Shown: positions 44,362 to 52,059 of the stretch, piece by piece
How positions within the stretch are numbered: the stretch's first letter is position 1
Layout: each line of letters begins with the position of its first letter
NCBI GenBank assembly: GCA_029260215.1
Contig: JAJDDQ010000070.1
Coordinates: forward strand, 1 to 64,000
Reading direction: 5' to 3'
Length of the DNA stretch: 64,000 nt
Origin: Phycisphaerae bacterium
GTDB taxonomy: Bacteria; Planctomycetota; Phycisphaerae; UBA1845
The notes under the pieces: generated by a model
Told to the model about the DNA's origin: nothing
Database searches by the model: none
What the model saw: only the letters and a program-made list of their open reading frames with translations
Made by a program: the position numbers and the translations under genes

Positions 44362-44865
44362 ATGAATCGTTCTTATTTGGTGGCTGGTACGTTCGCGGCG
44401 GGGCTTGCCTGGGTTGCAGTGTCTGCCTTTGCCCACAATCCGCAGGTGTCAACGCTCAGCGAGTCTCGTGCCTATTTGCACAGCTTCAACCTGCCGAGCA
44501 GCGGTGTCGCGATTGAGGGTTATTGTCCGGTTGCATACTTCGCCGTGGATAAAGCCGTCCGCGGTAAACCCGAGCACGCGAGCACGCATGCCGGCGTTAC
44601 TTACTGGTTTGTCTCGGCCGACGCCAAGAAAGCGTTTGACGCTGATCCGGAGAAATACCTGCCGTCGTTCGGTGGGTGGTGTGCGTTCGGTATGTCTGTC
44701 GAGGATAAATTCCCGGTCGATCCGACCAGATTCAAGATTGTCGAAGGGCGTTTGATGCTCTTTCTGAACAATGCGAACGTCAATGCTTTCGATCTGTGGG
44801 ACAAGGGCAATGAGAAAGACCTGGTCGCCAAGGCTGAAGCACATTGGAAGAAGGTCAGCCGATAG
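44362..44865 (+). CDS. Secreted YHS-domain protein
   Basis: The protein is 167 residues; ATG 44,362 follows TAGGAGATG. The signal peptide is MNRSYLVAGTFAAGLAWVAV-SAFA. The rest is a YHS domain: GYCPVAYFAVDKAVRGKPEH, VTYWFVSADAKKAFDADPEKYLP, GGWCAFGMS. The two cysteines (YCPV, WCAF) suggest metal binding. YHS proteins often accompany copper or haem handling. It is divergent from the sigma factor gene. Confidence 0.8.
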   Translation: MNRSYLVAGTFAAGLAWVAVSAFAHNPQVSTLSESRAYLHSFNLPSSGVAIEGYCPVAYFAVDKAVRGKPEHASTHAGVTYWFVSADAKKAFDADPEKYLPSFGGWCAFGMSVEDKFPVDPTRFKIVEGRLMLFLNNANVNAFDLWDKGNEKDLVAKAEAHWKKVSR

Positions 44866-44948
44866 CGCACGTTGTGCGCGGGGTGCGCTGTCCCGTGGTT
44901 TCCTGGTTGGAACTGTATTGTCCGGCGTGAATGCGGCAGGAGAGTCTC

Positions 44949-45299
44949 ATGCGTATGGAGATCAAGAGAGTTTATGAGACCGCGTCGGACGCAGACGGAA
45001 TTCGCATCCTGGTTGACCGGCTTTGGCCTCGCGGGTTGTCAAAGAAAGAGGCTCGCGTCGATCTCTGGGTTCGCGAAGTGGCGCCATCAACGGAGCTGCG
45101 ACGCTGGTTCAATCACGATCCCGAAAAGTGGGTCGGATTCAAACGGCGGTACTTGGCAGAGTTGAATGCCAACGAGCTTGCTGTTCAGCCAATTCGAGAA
45201 GCGATGCTGCAGGGCGAGACGACGCTGCTCTTCGCAGCCAAAGACGTGCTCGCCAACAACGCCGTCGTGCTGAAGGACTACCTCATGCGATTGGCCTGA
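44949..45299 (+). CDS. DUF488 family protein
   Basis: The protein is 116 residues from ATG 44,949 after CAGGAGAG. It matches the short DUF488 (YeaO-like) family: IKRVYETASDADGIRILVDRLWPRG, APSTELRRWFNHDPEKW, LLFAAKDVLANNAVVL. Function is unknown. It is often near stress or metal genes; here it sits between a YHS and a DUF417 protein. Confidence 0.85.
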   Translation: MRMEIKRVYETASDADGIRILVDRLWPRGLSKKEARVDLWVREVAPSTELRRWFNHDPEKWVGFKRRYLAELNANELAVQPIREAMLQGETTLLFAAKDVLANNAVVLKDYLMRLA

Positions 45300-45368
45300 T
45301 CGCCTGTGGAAACGGGGTCGAAACGATTCGCATAATTCGCGTGGTTTGATTTTCTGAAGGAGATGTCC

Positions 45369-45929
45369 GTGAATGAAGCTTGTCGCAATTCAGGCGTCGC
45401 GTCCGACAACGTGCCCACCGTATCGTACGGAGCGTGCGATGCCGGCTCTTCCGATCCGGCGAAGTTGCTGGACCGCGCCGGTCGATTCGGGATTCGTTAC
45501 GGTTTGGTGGTTGTGATCGGTTGGATCGGGGCGATGAAGTTTACCGCCTACGAAGCCGATGGCATCTCCGGGCTTGTGATGAACAGCCCTCTGATGGGTT
45601 GGGCGTACAGCCTCTTGAGCCACGGGCAATTCTCATCGTTGCTCGGTGTGGTCGAATCAATCGTCGCGGCGCTTATCGCGGCGAAGCCGTATTGGCCTCG
45701 GGCATCCGCGGTGGGTGCGGCCGGTGCGGTGATGATGTTCCTGACAACGCTGAGCTTCATGGTCACGACGCCCGGCGTGTTCGAGCCGGCTGCCGGAGGT
45801 TTTCCTGCTCTGTCGGCTTTTCCGGGACAGTTTCTCGTGAAGGACATCGCACTTCTCGGAGCCTCCGTGTGGCTGTTCGCGGATTCGTTGTCGGGCGTTC
45901 GTGTGGATGGTGTCGCCCGGAGCGTGTGA
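45369..45929 (+). CDS. DUF417 (YkgB/RclC-like) membrane protein
   Basis: The protein is 186 residues from GTG 45,369, eight nt after AAGGAG; ATG 45,363 is too close to that site. Four helices are visible. The motifs YGLVVVIGWIGAMKFTAYEADGI, SPLMGWAYSLLS, TLSFMVTTPGVFEP and GQFLVKDIALLGAS are typical of DUF417. E. coli RclC of this family contributes to hypochlorous-acid resistance, but many members have no known role. It has no rclA or rclB neighbours here. Confidence 0.85.
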   Translation: MNEACRNSGVASDNVPTVSYGACDAGSSDPAKLLDRAGRFGIRYGLVVVIGWIGAMKFTAYEADGISGLVMNSPLMGWAYSLLSHGQFSSLLGVVESIVAALIAAKPYWPRASAVGAAGAVMMFLTTLSFMVTTPGVFEPAAGGFPALSAFPGQFLVKDIALLGASVWLFADSLSGVRVDGVARSV

Positions 45930-46104
45930 CCGGTAAAACTCGATCAGAGGCATTAGCCTGTCGGAAGGGCTCGCTGTTTTGCAAGAACGTGGGTGATTCC
46001 CTTCGGGAGTTCTTGTAGAATGCCAAGCTGTCGACGCAGGCGAACATTGCATCGCTGGTCCGAATTGACCTGTCTCATCGAATCGAAAACCGGTGGTTGG
46101 AAAC

Positions 46105-47286
46105 ATGAAACTCTCACAGCGCGTTCAATCGGTGGCGGAGTCAGCCACGCTTGCGGTCTCGTCACGGGCTGCTCAGCTTCGGGCCCAGGGCGTTGATGTC
46201 GTCGGTTTCGGCGCGGGCGAACCGGATTTCCCCACGCCGCCGCACATCGTCAAAGCCGCGAACGAGGCGCTGGCGAACGGGCATACCAAGTACTCCAAGC
46301 CGGCCACCGGATTGCCCGTGCTCAAGAAGGCGATTTGCGAAAAGCTTCGCCGTGAAAACAACTTGGAATACGCGGCCAATCAGATCATTTCGACGGTGGG
46401 AGCCAAGGACGCTTGTTACCTGATTATGCAGACGCTGCTGGACCCCGGTGACGAGGTCATCATTCCCGTGCCCTACTGGGTCAGCTATCCCGAAATGGTG
46501 AAGCTCGCGGGCGGCGTGCCCGTGTTTGTGCAGGGTCTTCCCGAGAACAATCTTCGCGTAACGCCCGAGCAAATTCGCGAGGCTGTCACCGATCGCACGC
46601 GGTTGCTGGTGTTCAATTCGCCCAACAATCCTGGCGGCTTCTTTTACACGTCCGATCAAACGCGGGCCGTCGCCGAAGTGCTGCGCGGTACGGACGTGGC
46701 TGTTCTTTCGGATGAAATCTACGATCGCCTCATTTTTTCGGACGATCCGTATCTCAGCTTTGCCGCCTGTGATTCCGACAGCTACGCACGGACGATTACG
46801 GTCAACGGCCCGTCCAAAACGTACAGCATGACCGGTTGGCGACTCGGGTTCGCAGCCGGCCCGTCAGACGTGATAAAGGCTATGGGGAAACTGCTTACCC
46901 AGGATACCAGCGGGGCGGTCACGTTTGCACAGGTCGCCTGTGCGGCGGCGATGAATGGCGACCAATCATGCGTGGAGGAGATGCGTCTTGCTTTCGCCGA
47001 GCGAGGCCGACACATGTGCGACCGATTGGCTGGCATGCCGGGTATCGAATGCCCTCAGACCACCGGCGCGTTTTACGCATTTCCGGACGTTAGCGGGACA
47101 TTTGAGCGTCTCGGGGTGGATTCCAGCGGTTCGTTTGCGACCAAGCTCTTGGACGAGGCCGGTGTTGCAGTTGTTCCAGGCGGCGCATTCGGAATGGACA
47201 CCCATGTTCGCCTATCCTTCGCAATCTCAATGACGCAGATTGACGAAGGCCTCAATCGAATCGCAAATCTGCTTCAGAAGGCATAG
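46105..47286 (+). CDS. aspC: Class I aminotransferase (aspartate aminotransferase-like)
   Basis: The protein is 393 residues from ATG 46,105. It is a fold-type I PLP enzyme of the I-gamma (type 1b) group: FGAGEPDFPTPPHI, NGHTKYSKPATGL, NSPNNPGGFF, D203-EIYDRL, the PLP lysine K238 in NGPSKTYSMTGWRLG, and a C-terminal arginine in HVRLSFAISM. It most likely transfers the amino group between aspartate and 2-oxoglutarate; prephenate or other substrates are possible. No pathway partner is adjacent. Confidence 0.88.
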   Translation: MKLSQRVQSVAESATLAVSSRAAQLRAQGVDVVGFGAGEPDFPTPPHIVKAANEALANGHTKYSKPATGLPVLKKAICEKLRRENNLEYAANQIISTVGAKDACYLIMQTLLDPGDEVIIPVPYWVSYPEMVKLAGGVPVFVQGLPENNLRVTPEQIREAVTDRTRLLVFNSPNNPGGFFYTSDQTRAVAEVLRGTDVAVLSDEIYDRLIFSDDPYLSFAACDSDSYARTITVNGPSKTYSMTGWRLGFAAGPSDVIKAMGKLLTQDTSGAVTFAQVACAAAMNGDQSCVEEMRLAFAERGRHMCDRLAGMPGIECPQTTGAFYAFPDVSGTFERLGVDSSGSFATKLLDEAGVAVVPGGAFGMDTHVRLSFAISMTQIDEGLNRIANLLQKA

Positions 47287-47502
47287 TCGGTAAGATCGCG
47301 ACAATCCCGCCAGCATTATGGGGCGTAACCTATTCTCAGGTATGAGGTTATGAAGAAAAACGGTTGCTTCAGCCGGCAATCACAGGTATAGTGTTTTGTG
47401 TCGCGGGGGTGGTTCTTTCCGACTTGGGGTTGCTTAATTGAGTGGAATCTCGGCACCGGGCTTGAAACAGCCGGGTGTCGTTTTGCTCAGGAGGAGTTGG
47501 AC

Positions 47503-48198
47503 GTGGGGTTTCGAACAAAAAGTATTTTTTCACTTGTTGTGGGGCTGTTGATTCTGCCGGCGGTTACGCGGGCGGATTTGGCCACGGTAACTTTGCAGAA
47601 CAGTTTCGGCACGACCGGTGGCGGTGAATTCCGGGCGACGACTTCAAACTTTCCGGTTGCGCCGGTCGGACTTGGGGAGTTCCCTGGGTTCGAGACGTTT
47701 TGCGTTGAAAAGAATGAGTACATCAGTTTCGGCACGGTGTACCACGTCGAGATAAACACGGCTGCGATCAACGGCGGTGGCCCGGGCGCCGGCGGTCCGG
47801 TTGATCCACTTGATCCGCTTACGGCGTATCTCTACTCGAACTTTGCACAGGGAACGTTGACCGGCTACGACTACGCCAACACGGGCGTTGGTCGGGTGAC
47901 GTCCGCGAATGCGCTTCAGCGTGTAATCTGGTTCCTTGAGGATGAAGAGACCACTGCCCAGGGTGGCTGGAGCATTGGCGATAACTCGCTGATGGATCAG
48001 TTCTATCAGGATGCGTTGGCCAATGCGTCCAATGATATCGGCAGCGTCCGCATTCTGAACATGTGGGGCGACGCAGCCCACACGCAGCAGGCACAGGATC
48101 AGCTCGTGATGTTCACGCCGATTCCGGCGCCGGGTGCGGCTGCACTCGCGGTTTGCGGGTTGAGTGCGATCGGTTGGGTCCGCCGACGTCTCGCGTAG
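47503..48198 (+). CDS. Secreted protein with PEP-CTERM-like C-terminus
   Basis: The protein is 231 residues from GTG 47,503 after GGAGGAG. It has a signal peptide (SLVVGLLILPAVTRA-D), a beta-rich body with ETFCVEKNEYISFGTVYHVE, DPLTAYLYSNFAQGTLTGYD and RVIWFLEDEE, and a C-terminal sorting-type end PIPAPGAAALAVCGLSAIGWVRRR. The last part follows the VPAPG-helix-Arg version of PEP-CTERM. It is probably exported and processed by an exosortase. Function unknown. A terminator follows. Confidence 0.75.
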   Translation: MGFRTKSIFSLVVGLLILPAVTRADLATVTLQNSFGTTGGGEFRATTSNFPVAPVGLGEFPGFETFCVEKNEYISFGTVYHVEINTAAINGGGPGAGGPVDPLDPLTAYLYSNFAQGTLTGYDYANTGVGRVTSANALQRVIWFLEDEETTAQGGWSIGDNSLMDQFYQDALANASNDIGSVRILNMWGDAAHTQQAQDQLVMFTPIPAPGAAALAVCGLSAIGWVRRRLA

Positions 48199-48228
48199 AA
48201 TTCGGACTGCGACAACCAAGCAACTTTG

Positions 48229-48257
48229 AAAGGGTCGTCCTTGCGGGCGACCCTTTT
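48229..48257 (+). terminator. Rho-independent terminator
   Basis: AAAGGGTCG / CGACCCTTT stem with a 10-nt loop, then TCTAAT. Confidence 0.75.
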
Positions 48258-48328
48258 CTAATACGCGCGTCATGCCCTGACGCTGCTAACCGGCAGAAGT
48301 CCGCCGAGGCCATCGCGGATGTCGCTTG

Positions 48329-48397
48329 ACCGCCGTGTACGGAACCGTACGCACGGTGGTGTGGGAAGACGGCAGGGGCAACCCCGCCTCCTACCCG
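48329..48397 (+). mobile_element. Group II intron 3'-end remnant (domains V-VI)
   Basis: 48,329-48,360 folds as a domain-V-like hairpin: outer stem ACCGCCGTG / CACGGTGGT, 2-nt bulge CG, inner stem TACG / CGTA and a GAAC tetraloop. After GTGGGAAGA, a second hairpin (GGCAGGGG...CCCCGCC) and CTCCTACCC recall domain VI and the intron end. This block is familiar from the tail of many bacterial group II introns. No reverse transcriptase or other intron domain is present, so it is a fragment. Confidence 0.5.
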
Positions 48398-48522
48398 GGA
48401 CGCTGCGGCACATCCTGCTGCCCTGCTCGATGCACCCATACACCCTCGCCGACGGTGTTTATATCGACGCTTGAATCATCGTCATGTAGCATGGCTCGCC
48501 CGGTCGAAAACGGGTTTGGAGC

Positions 48523-50289
48523 GTGATTGTGGAGCGTTGGGTTTGTGTCATTCTGGCTGCCGCCGCCTTGGGGCTTGCGGTTCCGGTCTCCACGCGGATG
48601 GGCGTCATGCTCGGTTCGCCCGCCGACACTTCTGACCGCAATTCGTCCGATGATCGAGACACCCGTCCGCACACACCCGAGAATGATTCAGTCAAGCCGA
48701 TCTACGATGATATCGCCGCCGACGCGGGTGTCGAATTCGTTCATCAGCCGGGGGCAATTGGGGAGTTCTGGCTCCCGGAGGTGATGGGGGCTGGCGGGGC
48801 GATCCTGGACTACGACGGCGACGGCGACTACGACATTTACGTGGTACAGGGCGGCGAAATCGTCGGCGACAACGATCGTTTCCGAAACAAGCTTTTCGCC
48901 AACGACGGGCTTGGTCGATTCACGGATGTCAGCGCTGCGTCCGGTGCCGACGTGCCCGGTTACGGCATGGGGGCGTGGGCGGCCGATTACGACAATGACG
49001 GCGATGTTGATCTGTTCATCACGCGACTGGGGCCGAACGTCCTATTGCGAAACAACGGCGACGGAACCTTCACGGATGTGTCCGATGTCGCCGGCGTCGC
49101 GGATGAGCGGTGGGGGACGGGGGCTGCCTTTTTCGACTTTGATCGCGACGGCTTCCTTGATCTGTTCGTGACCAATTACGTCGATTGGAAGCCGCACATC
49201 GAGCCGGCCTGCTACATGCCGACCGGTCAACGCGACTACTGCACGCCTGAAACCGCCGCCGCTTCGCCTGGCGTTCTCTATCACAATCTCGGTGACGGGC
49301 GATTCGAGGACGTTTCAGCTCAAGCCGGCATCAGTCGGACAAGGGGCAACGGGTTGGGCGTGCTGTGTTCGGATTTTGACGGTGACGGATGGGTCGATGT
49401 CTTCGTCGCGAACGATATGACGCCGGGGTTCTTTTGGCACAACAAGGGCGACGGAACGTTCGAAGAATCCGGTGCCCTTCGCGGGTGCGCGTACAACGGA
49501 GACGGGTTGGCCATCGCGGGCATGGGGGTGGCTGCTGAAGATATCGATGCCGACGGTGATTTCGATCTCGTGGTAACCAATATCGGCGCTCAGCCGCACA
49601 TGTGTCTGGACAACGAAGACGGCTATTTCTCGGACGTTAGCCACTCGATGGGGTTCGGCAGATGGGGCGTGCCGTACACCGGTTTTGGTATCGCGTTGTT
49701 CGACCAAAATCACGACGCGCGTCTGGACGGCCTGGTCGTGAACGGCGCGGTCAACGGTCGCTTCACACCGCAGCGCGCAGGCAACCGCTACGCTCAGCGG
49801 AACCAGTTCATACGTCGCGACGAGACGGGGCGATTCATCGATGCGACCGAGGAACTCGGCGTGCCGTCGGACAAGTTCGAGATCAGTCGCGGTGCCTACG
49901 TCGTGGACATCGACAACGACGGCGATCTGGACATGCTGGTGACCAACAATCGCGGGCCGGTGCAGTTGTTGCGTAACGAAAATCAGTCTGGTTTGTCCTG
50001 GGTCATGCTCGATCTGATTCCCGGCAACGGCAACCGTCACGCGATCAACGCCCGCGTGGAACTGGAAGTCGGAGACCGCCGCATTCTGCGCGAAGTCAGG
50101 CCGCACGAAAGTTACCTCGGCACGCGCGATCCGCGTATCCATGTCGGGCTGGCGGACGCGCAGTTGATCGATCGGCTTACTGTGCGATGGTCGGACGGGG
50201 CGGTTGAAGAATGGGTATCGCTTCCGGTGGACCGGCACCTTCGGCTCGTTCAAGGTCACGCGCCCGATTTTGGCACGGAAGAGAAGTAA
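48523..50289 (+). CDS. CRTAC1-type FG-GAP/ASPIC-UnbV secreted protein
   Basis: The protein is 588 residues from GTG 48,523 (GTG 48,529 also possible). A signal-anchor-like N-terminus precedes tandem FG-GAP/VCBS blades with calcium loops: LDYDGDGDYDIYV, ADYDNDGDVDLFI, FDFDRDGFLDLFV, SDFDGDGWVDVFV, EDIDADGDFDLVV and VDIDNDGDLDMLV. The C-terminus (VELEVGDRRILREVRPHESY, VGLADAQLIDRLTVRWSDGA) is the ASPIC/UnbV domain. Such proteins are common in Planctomycetota and are thought to be extracellular calcium-binding propellers. A TPR protein begins 9 nt downstream, a frequent pairing. Confidence 0.88.
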   Translation: MIVERWVCVILAAAALGLAVPVSTRMGVMLGSPADTSDRNSSDDRDTRPHTPENDSVKPIYDDIAADAGVEFVHQPGAIGEFWLPEVMGAGGAILDYDGDGDYDIYVVQGGEIVGDNDRFRNKLFANDGLGRFTDVSAASGADVPGYGMGAWAADYDNDGDVDLFITRLGPNVLLRNNGDGTFTDVSDVAGVADERWGTGAAFFDFDRDGFLDLFVTNYVDWKPHIEPACYMPTGQRDYCTPETAAASPGVLYHNLGDGRFEDVSAQAGISRTRGNGLGVLCSDFDGDGWVDVFVANDMTPGFFWHNKGDGTFEESGALRGCAYNGDGLAIAGMGVAAEDIDADGDFDLVVTNIGAQPHMCLDNEDGYFSDVSHSMGFGRWGVPYTGFGIALFDQNHDARLDGLVVNGAVNGRFTPQRAGNRYAQRNQFIRRDETGRFIDATEELGVPSDKFEISRGAYVVDIDNDGDLDMLVTNNRGPVQLLRNENQSGLSWVMLDLIPGNGNRHAINARVELEVGDRRILREVRPHESYLGTRDPRIHVGLADAQLIDRLTVRWSDGAVEEWVSLPVDRHLRLVQGHAPDFGTEEK

Positions 50290-50297
50290 TTCGTTAC

Positions 50298-51779
50298 ATG
50301 CCCGCGCGAAAGAAGAAACCAACGGTGAGGTTATGGCGAAGGCTTTCTGTAGGTCTGGGTCTGCTGGTGGCAGCCGAGATCGTGTTTCTTGGTGTTACTG
50401 AAACTCCGAGAGAAGTGTCTGAAGTCGCTCTGCCGCTCGCGAAGTTACCGCCGTTGCCTCGGGTATCAATCGAGATCGGGCGAGACGGTGTTGAGATGGC
50501 GCGCGTGGACTACGAATCGCTTGTGCGGTGGTGCAAGGTCGCCCGACTGCCGCAGCCGCCCGAGTTGGGGCTTGTCGAGCCGAGCGTGGCGGAAACGCTG
50601 CTTTCCGCGATGCAGGACGCCGCGCAAGACAGCCACGCCGAGGATTTCGCAAGACTCGGGATGATCTATGAGCATCTCGCCCGCCACGATATCGCGAAGC
50701 ACTATTTCGAACGCGCTGCCGAACGCGATCCCGCGGACTTTCGTTGGCCTTACTATGTTGCCTGCATCGAGCAGGCCGCCGGGCGAAACGAGCAGGCCAT
50801 CGGTGGGTTCGCGAAGGTGTTGAACCTGAACGAATCTTACCCGATGACGCACGGGCGTCTGGGGCAGCTCTATCTTGAAATGAGTCGGTGGGAAGAGGCT
50901 GCCGAACGCTTTCGGCGGTACGTCGAGTTGGCACCGCATGACAGTCTGGGGTACGTCGGCTTGGGGCGTGTCGCATTGGCTCAGCGTAAGTACGAGAATG
51001 CGTTGCGTTTTCTCGGCGACGGTTTGCAACGCGGTGCGAATGATTTTCAATGTCACTACAACCTCGCGCGTGTGTATGCCGCGCTCGGCAGGGATGCGTT
51101 GGCCAACAAGCATTTCGACATCTGTCGCGTTCTGCCCAAAGGCAAGTGGTTCAAGATGCGCGACCCGCTGGAGCAGGCGCTGCACGCTGCCGCCGGGTCG
51201 ATCGAGTCGGTGGCCGCTGAGTTCGATCGACTTAAGCAAACGCGGGATTGGCCTCGTCTTGCGGAGTTGGCGGAACAGGTTCTTAAGCGGCGGCCCGAGG
51301 ATTCCGGTTTGATTAAGAACCTGGCTTTGATCTATTCGCGACTCGGTCGAACGGATGACGCGCGCAGAATGATCGAGCGCGGACTTGCATTGCGGGCCGA
51401 CGACCCAGCCATGCGTCTCGTGCAGGCACAAATCGCTTTGGGGGCGCAGGATTTCGACACGGTCTTGCAGGCCACTGCCGGTCTGCTCGCGCGCACGCCG
51501 GGCGACCCGCAGGCGTCTCACTTTCGCGCCCGCGCCTTCGTCGCGTTGGGGCGACTGGACGACGCAAAGAACGTGCTTCGCGAAACGGTGCAAGCCAACC
51601 CCGAAGTTATCGAAAACATCCTCCTGCTAGGCCGAGTTCTTCGCGACGGCGGCGAGTGGGACGAGTCAGCCAAAGCTTTCGCGGCCGCTCTGCACTTGCA
51701 GCCGCAAAACCCGACGGCGATCGCCGGGCTGGAAGAAGCGAATCGCCATCGGGACGATTCTTCGACCGAAAACCCCTGA
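50298..51779 (+). CDS. Membrane-anchored TPR protein
   Basis: The protein is 493 residues from ATG 50,298, 8 nt after the CRTAC1 gene. An N-terminal basic stretch and a single helix (LSVGLGLLVAAEIVFLGV) anchor it. From about residue 110 on there are eight or more TPR units (EDFARLGMIYEHLARHDIAK, GRLGQLYLEMSRWEEAAERF, LALIYSRLGRTDDARRMIER). It is likely a scaffold on the periplasmic face that works with its upstream neighbour. The upstream open frame is within the CRTAC1 gene and was discarded. Confidence 0.8.
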   Translation: MPARKKKPTVRLWRRLSVGLGLLVAAEIVFLGVTETPREVSEVALPLAKLPPLPRVSIEIGRDGVEMARVDYESLVRWCKVARLPQPPELGLVEPSVAETLLSAMQDAAQDSHAEDFARLGMIYEHLARHDIAKHYFERAAERDPADFRWPYYVACIEQAAGRNEQAIGGFAKVLNLNESYPMTHGRLGQLYLEMSRWEEAAERFRRYVELAPHDSLGYVGLGRVALAQRKYENALRFLGDGLQRGANDFQCHYNLARVYAALGRDALANKHFDICRVLPKGKWFKMRDPLEQALHAAAGSIESVAAEFDRLKQTRDWPRLAELAEQVLKRRPEDSGLIKNLALIYSRLGRTDDARRMIERGLALRADDPAMRLVQAQIALGAQDFDTVLQATAGLLARTPGDPQASHFRARAFVALGRLDDAKNVLRETVQANPEVIENILLLGRVLRDGGEWDESAKAFAAALHLQPQNPTAIAGLEEANRHRDDSSTENP

Positions 51780-51794
51780 CAGCCTGTTGAAAAT

Positions 51795-52020
51795 GTGTGG
51801 CATGGGTTTCCAACCCGTGTATTCACCGGCCAAGAAACCAAAACGACCCGGTGCCATGGTATCTGTCGTTTGATGGGTGACATGCCCGCCTCGAAGGCGG
51901 GCATGTTGCGCCTACAGTGTAATCATGGCTGCGCTGTGTCCACGCACGCCACCCGACGGTCAAGAAGCCGACACAACATGGAACACCAACAGCTGCACCG
52001 GTTGAAAACCGGTGCCACAC
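51795..52020. repeat. Inverted pair of family B hairpins, with a third palindrome inside
   Basis: The left hairpin is 51,795-51,825 (GTGTGGCATGGGTTTCCAAC...), the right is 51,996-52,020 (CACCGGTTGAAAACCGGTGC). The right one, reversed, reads GTGTGGCACCGGTTTTCAAC, so the two are inverted copies flanking ~170 bp. Within the spacer, 51,880-51,906 is another palindrome (ACATGCCCGCC / GGCGGGCATGT). The whole gap of 280 bp between convergent genes is repeats. Confidence 0.65.
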
Positions 52021-52059
52021 CGAAAGTCCATGTTCTTCAAAAGGCTGCTGACGCCTCGA

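Larger units (their letters stand above)
48199..48522. other. Gap with terminator and intron remnant
   Basis: It contains the terminator of the preceding gene and a group II intron 3'-end remnant (listed separately); no gene. Confidence 0.5.
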
